Below are positions 5,759 to 11,526 of a stretch of DNA of 11,526 nt, piece by piece; the first letter of the stretch is position 1; each line of letters starts with the position of its first letter. A program made the position numbers and the translations under genes. The DNA lies in the NCBI RefSeq assembly GCF_905371695.1, contig NZ_CAJPMA010000055.1, positions 1-11,526 of the forward strand, written 5' to 3'. Origin of the DNA: an uncultured Campylobacter sp. Its GTDB lineage: Bacteria; Campylobacterota; Campylobacteria; Campylobacterales; Campylobacteraceae. The notes beneath the pieces are model-generated. The model saw nothing but the letters and a program-made list of their open reading frames with translations. It did no database searches and was not told the DNA's origin.

Positions 5759-6730
5759 TTAAGCCCTTTTGTAGTCGATATTAGCCTCGAATTCTTTAAG
5801 CCGCTTGTGGATGGAGCGAAGCTCCGTAATCGTCGTCCAGTTATTGATAAAAACCGAAAAGCTCTCGCGTACCTGCGAAAAAGCGTTGCTAACCTGAACC
5901 AAGATCCCCAGCGTGATCGCGCCCGTAAATAGCCCGCCGCCCATTATCATATAAGGTACGATGACTAGAAACTGCGAGAACGACGTAAGCCAGATATTAA
6001 AGTATCCGTAATGCAAAAACAGCCTGTAATAGTTAAATTTTAGTCCCGTAAAAAGCTCTACGATAGCGGGCGTCTGCGCGTAGTTTTTCTTATCGTTTTC
6101 GGCGTAGACGAGCTCTTTTCTAAACGCCGCTTCGACGCGTTGATTGTTGTATTCAAGATGCGGCAGCTTAATGCCTACAAACCACGAGATAATAAGTCCG
6201 CCTATGCTTACGCCAAGCGCTATCCAAACTAGCGAGCCCGGCACGTCTTTAATCGCCGGTAGATCGACCTTGGCGCTAAGCCCCCAAAGCACGGGGATAA
6301 ATGCAACTAGCGTCATCATGGCGCGAAGCACCTGCACGCCTAGGCTTTCCATGATTTTAGCGAAGCGATAAACGTCTTCTTGCATACGCTGCGAGCTGCC
6401 CTCGATATCTCGCGCGCTGGCTTGCCAAAATTTTAGATAATCAAACGTCATCGCCTCGCGCCAGCGAAATACCCAGTGGCTGGCGAAAAACGAGACGAAC
6501 ATATAAGTGATTACGTAAGGCATCGCGATGTAAAGAAATTTCCAAATCGCCGCCCAAAATTCGCTCACGTCGTGATCTTTGACGTTTTGCATGATATCGT
6601 AGAAATTTTTATACCAGTCGTTGATTTGCACGTTTAGGTGCGTTTGATAAATTAGCGAAAGCACGATAAGCGCCGCGCCGCCGTAAGCCCAAAGCGCCCA
6701 TTTCGCGCAGCGAAAAAACGAAGAAAACAT
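5759..6730 (-). CDS. SbmA/BacA-like inner-membrane peptide transporter
   Basis: SbmA and BacA import peptides and related antibiotics across the inner membrane using the proton gradient; they resemble ABC transporter membrane domains but lack an ATPase. Signature segments are FYDIMQ (43-48), VFRWREAMT (87-95), EGSSQRMQED (110-119), LPHLEYNNQRVEAAFRKEL (189-207), NYYRLFLHYGYFNIW and the C-terminal NNWTTITELRSIHKRLKEFE. Hydrophobic segments fall at about 10-28, 64-84, 131-150, 166-188 and 243-280. At 323 residues it is shorter than E. coli SbmA (406); alignment by eye indicates absence of the first 75 or so residues and their membrane helices. ATG at 6730 has AAAGGA upstream and no in-frame extension was evident. 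It is the first gene of an operon with the M48 protease. Confidence 0.9.
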   Translation of the reverse strand: MFSSFFRCAKWALWAYGGAALIVLSLIYQTHLNVQINDWYKNFYDIMQNVKDHDVSEFWAAIWKFLYIAMPYVITYMFVSFFASHWVFRWREAMTFDYLKFWQASARDIEGSSQRMQEDVYRFAKIMESLGVQVLRAMMTLVAFIPVLWGLSAKVDLPAIKDVPGSLVWIALGVSIGGLIISWFVGIKLPHLEYNNQRVEAAFRKELVYAENDKKNYAQTPAIVELFTGLKFNYYRLFLHYGYFNIWLTSFSQFLVIVPYMIMGGGLFTGAITLGILVQVSNAFSQVRESFSVFINNWTTITELRSIHKRLKEFEANIDYKRA

Positions 6731-6754
6731 CGATTTCCTTTAAAATTTCGGGCA

Positions 6755-6760
6755 ATTATA
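6755..6760 (-). promoter_or_regulatory. -10 box for the SbmA-like/M48 operon
   Basis: The minus strand reads TTTGCTATAATTG: a TATAAT with an extended TGN in front, 24 bases before the SbmA-like ATG. It shares a 103-base divergent intergenic region with the DUF411 gene, so the two promoters may influence each other. Confidence 0.7.
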
Positions 6761-6798
6761 GCAAAATTTAGTAAAGCGAAATTTTAGGTAAAAGCGCG

Positions 6799-6804
6799 TA
6801 TTAT
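6799..6804 (+). promoter_or_regulatory. Probable -10 box for the DUF411 gene
   Basis: TATTAT, 29 bases before the ATG at 6834, in an otherwise A/T-rich region with AAAGGA at 6823-6828 as ribosome binding site. Weaker than the divergent promoter; no metal-regulator operator was recognised. Confidence 0.45.
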
Positions 6805-6833
6805 TTACGAGAATTTTACGTTAAAGGAAAAAT

Positions 6834-7286
6834 ATGAAGAAATTTTTACTAGCCGTATCGATCGCCGCGATTACGGTTTTAAGCGCGCAAGCGGAGGATA
6901 TGAAAGTCTATAAAAGTCCTAGCTGCGGGTGCTGCGGCAAATGGGGCGAGGCGATGAAGCAAAGCGGATTTAGCTCTACGGAGATAAAAACGGACGAATT
7001 AATGCAGGTTAAGGCGCAATTTAAAGTGCCGGACGAGCTTGCCAGCTGCCACACGGCCGTAGTAGATGGTTACGTGATAGAGGGACACGTCCCGCCGGCG
7101 GAGGTTAAGCGGCTTTTAGAGCTAAAACCGGCCGATGCGATCGGTATCGCGGTGCCTGGGATGCCGATGGAGAGCGTCGGTATGAAGCAAGGCGGCGAAC
7201 CCGAAAAATACGACGTGATTTTGTTTAAAAAAGACGGCTCGCAAGAGGTTTTCGCTACGTATTTAGGCGATAAGAAGCTAAAATAG
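6834..7286 (+). CDS. Exported DUF411-family metal-binding protein
   Basis: DUF411 proteins are small secreted proteins often found with copper or silver resistance genes and thought to bind metal in the periplasm. Residues 1-20 form a signal peptide (MKKF, hydrophobic core, cleavage after AQA). The mature protein opens with a thioredoxin-like strand and the CGCC motif (Cys31, Cys33, Cys34), then SCHT with Cys72 and His73, EGHVPP with His85, and GIAVPGMPMES, all family hallmarks and potential soft-metal ligands. Length 150 is normal. Start ATG has AAAGGA upstream. The gene stands alone, with its own promoter and terminator and no copper pump or regulator in the window, so the role in metal handling is inferred from family only. 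Confidence 0.9.
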   Translation: MKKFLLAVSIAAITVLSAQAEDMKVYKSPSCGCCGKWGEAMKQSGFSSTEIKTDELMQVKAQFKVPDELASCHTAVVDGYVIEGHVPPAEVKRLLELKPADAIGIAVPGMPMESVGMKQGGEPEKYDVILFKKDGSQEVFATYLGDKKLK

Positions 7287-7298
7287 CCCTAAAATTTC

Positions 7299-7333
7299 GG
7301 CGCGCGAGCAAAATTTGCGCGCCTTTTGCTTTT
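7299..7333 (+). terminator. Rho-independent terminator after the DUF411 gene
   Basis: GGCGCGC (7299-7305) pairs perfectly with GCGCGCC (7317-7323) and is followed at once by TTTTGCTTTT. This is the clearest intrinsic terminator in the window and separates the DUF411 gene from the next promoter. Confidence 0.8.
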
Positions 7334-7359
7334 AGCTTTGATAAATTTTTACTTTTTGC

Positions 7360-7365
7360 TATAAT
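7360..7365 (+). promoter_or_regulatory. -10 box for the CNNM/CorC-type gene
   Basis: TATAAT within TTTTTGCTATAATTTG, an extended -10 with TGC in front and no -35, 35 bases before the TTG start. It closely matches the minus-strand box at 6755-6760. Confidence 0.7.
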
Positions 7366-7399
7366 TTGCCCTAAAATTTTAAATTTTTAAGGATTATAC

Positions 7400-8737
7400 T
7401 TGTACCCCAGTAGCGACAACTCGCTTTTAATGCTAGCCTTAGCGGTTTTTTTCATCTTGCTAAACGCATTTTTCGTCCTTTCGGAATTTTCTCTCGTAAA
7501 AGTCCGCAAATCCCGTCTTGAAGAGCTCATCAAAGATAAAGTCCCAAATGCCCAACTGGCTTTTGATATGTCAAATAAGCTAGATACCTATCTTTCCGCT
7601 ACGCAGCTAGGCATTACGCTTAGCTCGCTGGCTCTGGGCTGGATCGGCGAGCCAGCCGTCGCGCGCCTAATCGAGCGCCCGTTGCAAGAGTATTTTAACG
7701 TAAGCGATATAGTAGTTCATACCGTAGCTTTCGCGATCGCTTTTACGCTAATTACGTTGCTTCACGTGGTGTTAGGCGAGCTGGTGCCTAAATCCGTCGC
7801 CATCGCGAAATCAGAAAATTCCGTGCTTAAAATCGCTCGCCCGCTTCATCTTTTTTGGGTTTTGTTTTTACCGGTGATTAAAACGTTTGATTTCCTAGCC
7901 GCCGTCGGGTTAAAGGCGATGGGTATCGCGCCCGCGAAGGAAAACGAGCTGGCGCACTCGGAAGAGGAGATAAAAATCATCGTCGGCGAGAGCCTAAAAG
8001 GCGGCGTGCTAGACAGCTTTGAAACCGAGCTGATAAAAAACGCGGTCGATTTTAGCGACACAGTAGCGAAAGAGATAATGACGCCGCGCAAAGATATGGT
8101 CTGTATCAATAAACAAAAGAGCTTCGAGGAAAATTTAGCCGTCGTGTTCGAGTCTAAATACACGCGTTATCCTTATATAGACGGCAGCAAAGATACGATT
8201 TTGGGTATGATCCATATTCGCGATATTTTGGCGCTGCATTTTGACGAGAGCAAACAGCGAAATTTCGACGAGATAGTGCGAAAATTCGTCATCGTACCGG
8301 AAAATTTATCGATTTCTAAAATTCTCGTTATGATGAATAAGCAGCAAATCTCCGCGGCGCTAGTGGTGGACGAATACGGCGGTACGGCGGGGCTTCTTAC
8401 GATGGAAGATATAATGGAAGAAATTTTGGGCGAATTTAACGATGAACACGACGAAGCTAGCGAGCAGTTTAAGAAGATAAACGACGAAATTTACGAGTTT
8501 AACGGGCGGTTTGACATCGAAAGCGTCGAAGAGCTGATGGGTATTAGCTTTAAAGACGAGACCGAGGAGCTTACCATCGGCGGTTACGTGTTTAATCTCA
8601 TCGGGCGGCTACCGGTCGTAGGAGACCGCGCGGAGGACGAAAACTGCTATTACGAAGTGCGAAAGATGGACGGCGCTAGCATTTTGCGCGTAAAGGTAAG
8701 GAAAAAATCGGGCGAGATTAGCGAGACCGGCGAGTAG
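7400..8737 (+). CDS. DUF21-CBS membrane protein, CNNM/CorC (HlyC) family
   Basis: Bacterial CNNM-like proteins are inner-membrane divalent-cation transporters, usually linked to magnesium (or cobalt) export; older names call them hemolysins. The DUF21 membrane domain spans about 1-190, with hydrophobic segments near 10-30, 62-88, 100-126 and 143-168 and the conserved GELVPKSVAI. The CBS pair follows at about 210-335, with MTPR at 227-230 and VVDEYGGTAG near 322-331 leading into LLTMEDIMEEILG. The CorC_HlyC domain occupies about 345-438. Start is TTG, chosen because AAGGA (7389-7393) lies six bases upstream; an internal ATG at 7430 would remove part of the first helix. The 445-residue length is normal. 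A single-gene unit with its own promoter. Confidence 0.93.
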   Translation: MYPSSDNSLLMLALAVFFILLNAFFVLSEFSLVKVRKSRLEELIKDKVPNAQLAFDMSNKLDTYLSATQLGITLSSLALGWIGEPAVARLIERPLQEYFNVSDIVVHTVAFAIAFTLITLLHVVLGELVPKSVAIAKSENSVLKIARPLHLFWVLFLPVIKTFDFLAAVGLKAMGIAPAKENELAHSEEEIKIIVGESLKGGVLDSFETELIKNAVDFSDTVAKEIMTPRKDMVCINKQKSFEENLAVVFESKYTRYPYIDGSKDTILGMIHIRDILALHFDESKQRNFDEIVRKFVIVPENLSISKILVMMNKQQISAALVVDEYGGTAGLLTMEDIMEEILGEFNDEHDEASEQFKKINDEIYEFNGRFDIESVEELMGISFKDETEELTIGGYVFNLIGRLPVVGDRAEDENCYYEVRKMDGASILRVKVRKKSGEISETGE

Positions 8738-8755
8738 AGTCTATTCTTCGCCGCA

Positions 8756-8790
8756 TTGCCGCCGGCAAAATGTTTGCCCGCCGCTTTTTC
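8756..8790 (+). terminator. Possible terminator after the CNNM/CorC-type gene
   Basis: GGCAAA (8764-8769) pairs with TTTGCC (8773-8778) over the loop ATG, flanked by further GC-rich complementary bases, with TTTTT at 8784-8788. An alternative stem TTGCC/GGCAA overlaps it. The position, just after the stop at 8737, fits a terminator. Confidence 0.45.
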
Positions 8791-8841
8791 GCGGTCGCTT
8801 GTGCGATCTTGATCTTGCTCGATAGAAAATAGGTATTGCAG

Positions 8842-9070
8842 GTAAAATTTCATCCCATTGGAATTTGAAACCTATCCCCGCGCATTTTATGAAGCGCGTA
8901 GCAAGGCGTGCAAAATTTCATTCCGTTGGGATTTGAAACAACCTTTTTGACCGTATTCGTTATTAGCTTTTAGCGAGTAAAATTTCATCCCGTTGGGATT
9001 TGAAACACGAAACGGTTGGCCTAAGAGAGAGCTTCTATTTGTAGAATTTTATTTAATATATATTTGAAAC
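8842..9070 (+). CRISPR. Small orphan CRISPR array, 4 repeats and 3 spacers
   Basis: Three 30-base repeats at 8842-8871, 8910-8939 and 8977-9006 begin G(T/C)AAAATTTCAT and end ATTTGAAAC. Repeats 1 and 2 each differ from repeat 3 at two positions. A fourth unit at 9041-9070, again exactly 30 bases, matches repeat 3 at about 20 of 30 positions, with intact ends and an eroded centre. Spacers are 38, 37 and 34 bases and unrelated to one another. The repeat core ATCCC-GTTG-GGAT can form a short hairpin, and the 3' end TTTGAAAC resembles crRNA 5' tags of type I-B and III systems. The degenerate last repeat suggests the leader lies to the left. No cas gene exists in the window, so any use depends on Cas proteins encoded elsewhere. 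Confidence 0.85.
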
Positions 9071-9105
9071 GTCGATATTTCCGTGAGGAGCAATAAAACT
9101 ATCAA

Positions 9106-9134
9106 GTAAAACTAGTCCCTCCAAAAACTAAAAC
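9106..9134 (+). repeat. Possible further eroded CRISPR repeat
   Basis: This 29-base stretch begins GTAAAA, contains TCCC in register and ends AAAAC, matching the array repeat at about 17 positions with one gap. It follows repeat 4 after 35 bases, the normal spacer length here. An even weaker candidate (GTAAAA with TCAT) begins at 9165 after another 30 bases. Confidence 0.35.
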
Positions 9135-9341
9135 GATTCGCGGCGCTCATACTTAAAAATGATCGTAAAACGTCATTGATTTTTCGGTACCTAAGGGTGC
9201 TATGATAAAAATATCCGCCGAAATTAAATAGCCGGCGCGATAATCGTTACGTATTATCTTAAAATCGCTACCAAATCCCTAAAATTCGGCAAATATAAAA
9301 TTTAATACGAATGATTTTATTTTGCTTTAAAGCTTTTAATT
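9135..9341. other. AT-rich intergenic DNA before the moaA promoter
   Basis: No gene is supported. It holds the dyad GATAAT-N8-ATTATC at 9239-9258 and the palindrome GCTTTAAAGC at 9324-9333, about 8 bases upstream of the moaA -10 box; either could bind a regulator. The start of the stretch may be residual CRISPR sequence. Confidence 0.45.
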
Positions 9342-9347
9342 TATAAT
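9342..9347 (+). promoter_or_regulatory. -10 box of the moaA-queE-queD promoter
   Basis: TATAAT in a strongly A/T-rich region, 47 bases before the moaA ATG. The 9-mer GCTTTAAAG occurs at 9324-9332, just upstream, and again at 9379-9387 over the AAAGG ribosome binding site, hinting at a repeated operator or leader element. Confidence 0.65.
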
Positions 9348-9394
9348 GCCCCTAATCTGAATTTTAAGTTACGAACAAGCTTTAAAGGTTAAAA

Positions 9395-10363
9395 ATGTTA
9401 ATCGATAAATACGGTCGTAAGGTCGATTATTTGCGCATTTCCGTTACGCAGCGCTGCAATTTCCGCTGCCGTTACTGTATGCCGACCACGCCGTTTAGCT
9501 GGACGCCGAAAGAAAATTTACTCACGTTTGAAGAGCTGTTTTTATTCGTCAAAGTCGCGATCGACGAGGGCGTAAACAAGATCAGGCTAACCGGCGGCGA
9601 GCCTCTGGTTAGGAAGGATTTGGACGTTTTTATAAAAATGATCGCGGATTATAAACCGGACATCGACCTAGCGCTCACCACGAACGGCTACATGTTGCGC
9701 CACTACGCGCGCCGTTTGAAGGACGCGGGGCTAAAACGCATAAATATGTCGCTTGACAGCCTAAAAGAAGAACGCGCCGAATTTATCGCGCAAAAAGGCG
9801 TGCTACACGAGGTTTTAGCCGGATTTGACGCGGCGATCGAGGCGGGGCTAAAAGTTAAGCTAAACACGGTTGCGCTTCGCGGCGTAAACGACGACGAGCT
9901 AATAAATCTGCTAGAATTCGCTCGCGCCGCCGATAGCCAAATCCGCTTCATAGAATATATGGAAAATTCGCACGCCAAACAAGATTTAAAAGGCCTAAAA
10001 AGCGACGAAATTTTAGCTATTATCGAGCAGAAATACCGCGTTACGAAGGACGAAAAGCTGCCTAACGCGCCCGCGTCGATTTACAGACTGCAAGACGGCT
10101 ATAAATTCGGTATCATCGACCCGCACAAACACGATTTTTGCGAGAGTTGCAACCGAATTCGCCTAACCGCCGAGGGTTTTTTGATCCCGTGCTTATATTT
10201 CGAGGACGCGATGAGCATCAAAGCGGCCGTTACCAAGGGCGACGTCGCGGAAGCGGCGGAAATTTTGCGCCGAGTACTCGCCAATAAACCCGAAAAAAAC
10301 AAATGGGAAGTCGGCGCGCTAAACGAGACGTCAAGTAGAGCGTTTTACCAAACGGGCGGCTAA
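9395..10363 (+). CDS. moaA: GTP 3',8-cyclase MoaA (radical SAM)
   Basis: MoaA uses S-adenosylmethionine and two 4Fe-4S clusters to rearrange GTP to 3',8-cyclo-7,8-dihydro-GTP, the first step of molybdenum cofactor synthesis; MoaC acts next. The N-terminal radical SAM cluster is Cys21, Cys25 and Cys28 (CNFRCRYC), with LTGGEP at 65-70. The second cluster, which holds GTP, is Cys249, Cys252 and Cys266 (C-x2-C-x13-C), with CNRIR supplying the conserved arginines. The protein ends in the double glycine needed for activity (YQTGG). All key residues are intact and 322 residues is typical. ATG at 9395 has AAAGG upstream. The gene leads an operon with queE two bases downstream. Confidence 0.97.
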   Translation: MLIDKYGRKVDYLRISVTQRCNFRCRYCMPTTPFSWTPKENLLTFEELFLFVKVAIDEGVNKIRLTGGEPLVRKDLDVFIKMIADYKPDIDLALTTNGYMLRHYARRLKDAGLKRINMSLDSLKEERAEFIAQKGVLHEVLAGFDAAIEAGLKVKLNTVALRGVNDDELINLLEFARAADSQIRFIEYMENSHAKQDLKGLKSDEILAIIEQKYRVTKDEKLPNAPASIYRLQDGYKFGIIDPHKHDFCESCNRIRLTAEGFLIPCLYFEDAMSIKAAVTKGDVAEAAEILRRVLANKPEKNKWEVGALNETSSRAFYQTGG

Positions 10364-10365
10364 AT

Positions 10366-11121
10366 TTGGGCGCGCTACGGCTAGTAGAGAGCTTTTTAAG
10401 CATTCAAGGCGAGGGTAAATTTCAAGGACACGCGGCGATATTTTTAAGATTTGCGGGGTGTAATCTAAACTGCGTGGGATTTGGCGTAAAAACGAAGTCT
10501 AAAAAAACAGGCGAAACGCTGATCGGCTGCGATACGGCGCGAGCGGTTTTTACGGGGCATTTTAGCTATGAAATTTTAAGCTCGGAGCAAATTCTAGCGC
10601 GCGTAGAGCGGCTTTGCGACGGGCTAAATTTTAGGCCCGTAGTCGTCTTTACCGGCGGCGAACCGCTGCTGTACGCGGAGGATCAAAATTTCGTAAATTT
10701 GCTAGAAGACTTAGACGCGCGAAATTTCGAGATACATTTTGAAACCAACGGCACGATCGAGGTAAATTTCGCTAAATTCCCGGTTTATAAAAAATGCAAA
10801 TTCGCGCTCGGCGTAAAGCTGGCAAACAGCGGCATAAGCGAAGCAAAACGCATAAATCCCGTGGCGCTTGCCGCGATAATTAAAAACGCGGCGGACGGCT
10901 TTTATAAATTCGTGTTAAAAGACCCGCGCGAGAGCGATTTGGAACAAATTTTGCAGGTTTTAAAGATCGCGCGCGCCGAAGTTTGGTGTATGCCGATGGG
11001 CGCGGACGCGAAGGAGCTTGCGCAAAACGCGCGAAGCGTCGCGGATTTTGCTATAAAACACGGCTTTAACTACTCCGAGCGCATCCACGTGCGGCTTTGG
11101 GATAAAAAAGAGGGCGTTTAG
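10366..11121 (+). CDS. queE: 7-carboxy-7-deazaguanine synthase QueE (variant cysteine spacing)
   Basis: QueE is a radical SAM enzyme that contracts 6-carboxy-tetrahydropterin to 7-carboxy-7-deazaguanine on the queuosine path. The N-terminus ESFLSIQGEG (8-17) and FLRFAGCNLNC (26-36) are typical, as are FTGGEPLLY (95-103) and HFETNGT. The cluster cysteines are unusual: Cys32 and Cys36 keep the C-x3-C spacing, but the third, Cys55 in GCDT, follows 18 residues later rather than two, with a basic insert (VKTKSKK) between. TTG at 10366 is the only usable start between the upstream in-frame stop at 10336 and the conserved region. No good ribosome binding site is seen, so translation is probably coupled to moaA, whose stop is two bases before. 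It directly abuts queD. Confidence 0.9.
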   Translation: MGALRLVESFLSIQGEGKFQGHAAIFLRFAGCNLNCVGFGVKTKSKKTGETLIGCDTARAVFTGHFSYEILSSEQILARVERLCDGLNFRPVVVFTGGEPLLYAEDQNFVNLLEDLDARNFEIHFETNGTIEVNFAKFPVYKKCKFALGVKLANSGISEAKRINPVALAAIIKNAADGFYKFVLKDPRESDLEQILQVLKIARAEVWCMPMGADAKELAQNARSVADFAIKHGFNYSERIHVRLWDKKEGV

Positions 11122-11526
11122 ATGATAATTAGAAAACTTTTCCGCTTTGAAAATGCGCATATCGTGCGCTTTTGCAGCTCTAAGCGGTGTCGTACGTCTA
11201 TCCACGGACACAGCTACGTAGCCGAAATTTTGCTGCATTCCAATTTTTTAGACAACGCGGGTATGGTTTACGACTTCGGGTTGATGAAGCGCGGTATAAA
11301 AGAGATAATAGATAGCTTCGATCATGCTACGACGATATTTCTAGCGGACGAGGCGGAGTATAAAAACGATCTTAAAAAGCACTCGGCGCGTTGGGTGGAG
11401 ATTCCCGTAAATCCGTCGGCGGAGCAGTTTTGCAGGCTATTTTTCGTAATAATCGACCGCCTGCTGGACGCTACTAAAATGAGTAACGGCGAGCGCGAAT
11501 TTGCATTTTTTATAAACCGGGAATTT
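11122..11526 (+). CDS. queD: 6-carboxy-5,6,7,8-tetrahydropterin synthase QueD, 3'-truncated
   Basis: QueD makes the 6-carboxy-tetrahydropterin that QueE consumes, from dihydroneopterin triphosphate, so two consecutive queuosine steps are adjacent. ATG at 11122 directly follows the queE stop (TAG-ATG), and 135 codons remain open to the window end. Zinc-binding histidines are His13 (FENAH) and His28/His30 (IHGHSY). GMVYDFG and IDSFDHA are also family-typical. The likely catalytic Cys23 stands five residues before the first His of HGH (C-x4-HGH), whereas E. coli QueD has C-x3-HGH; Cys18 is another nearby cysteine. The final part, with the family's C-terminal Glu, lies beyond the window. Membership in the QueD/PTPS superfamily is firm and the exact activity is inferred from context. 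Confidence 0.9.
   Translation, partial: MIIRKLFRFENAHIVRFCSSKRCRTSIHGHSYVAEILLHSNFLDNAGMVYDFGLMKRGIKEIIDSFDHATTIFLADEAEYKNDLKKHSARWVEIPVNPSAEQFCRLFFVIIDRLLDATKMSNGEREFAFFINREF

Noticed and set aside
8738..8841. CRISPR leader sequence upstream of the first repeat
   Set aside because: The 104 bases are mostly GC-rich hairpin sequence belonging to the end of the upstream gene and are not AT-rich as leaders usually are; orientation was inferred only from repeat decay.
9202..9231. Nine-residue reading frame with AAGGG upstream in the pre-moaA intergenic region
   Set aside because: It is far upstream of the moaA promoter, has no run of regulatory codons and no attenuator, so a leader-peptide claim is not supported.

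Overview
The window reads as chromosome of a Campylobacter of the higher-GC group (rectus/showae/concisus-like rather than jejuni-like). The basis is protein resemblance (QueD, QueE, MoaC, DUF493, L20, L35), sigma70 promoters made of a TATAAT-type -10 box with no clear -35, AAGGA ribosome binding sites, and coding DNA mixing GCGCGC-rich stretches with very frequent AAATTT words. No phage, plasmid or insertion sequence is visible.

Layout. 1-783: 5'-truncated dapF at a sequence edge; its first 37 bases are a fold-back copy of dapF's own bases 144-180. 784-1004: decayed remnant of a possible MORN-like gene. 1005-1725 (minus): rpmI-rplT with promoter, a spacer holding two palindromes, and a terminator. 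1678-1973: intergenic DNA with a candidate plus-strand small RNA ending in a 13-bp stem with a C/U-rich loop. 1974-3929 (plus): moaC, a DUF493 gene and an unrecognised 410-residue helical protein, tightly packed. 3930-4239: non-coding, with one perfect 15-bp hairpin. 4240-6760 (minus): a GNAT acetyltransferase, an M48 lipoprotein protease, and a short SbmA/BacA-like transporter gene ending one base before the protease start. 6834-7333 (plus): exported DUF411 protein and terminator. 7360-8737 (plus): CNNM/CorC-type DUF21-CBS membrane protein. 8738-9394: a small CRISPR array without cas genes, fading into eroded repeats. 9342-11526 (plus): moaA, queE and 5' queD, packed head to tail.

How the genes fit together. 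MoaA and MoaC perform the first two steps of molybdenum cofactor synthesis from GTP but lie in separate operons here. QueD and QueE are consecutive steps toward 7-deazaguanine (queuosine), also from GTP, and share the moaA operon. Both have active-site cysteine spacings that differ from the textbook enzymes. The SbmA-like transporter and M48 protease are probably translationally coupled and suggest envelope peptide or protein handling.

Most interesting items: the RepG-like candidate small RNA upstream of moaC, the orphan decaying CRISPR array, the unusual QueE/QueD cysteine geometry, and the repeat-containing helical protein beside moaC. The fold-back at the left edge is most likely an assembly or amplification artefact and should be removed before dapF is used.
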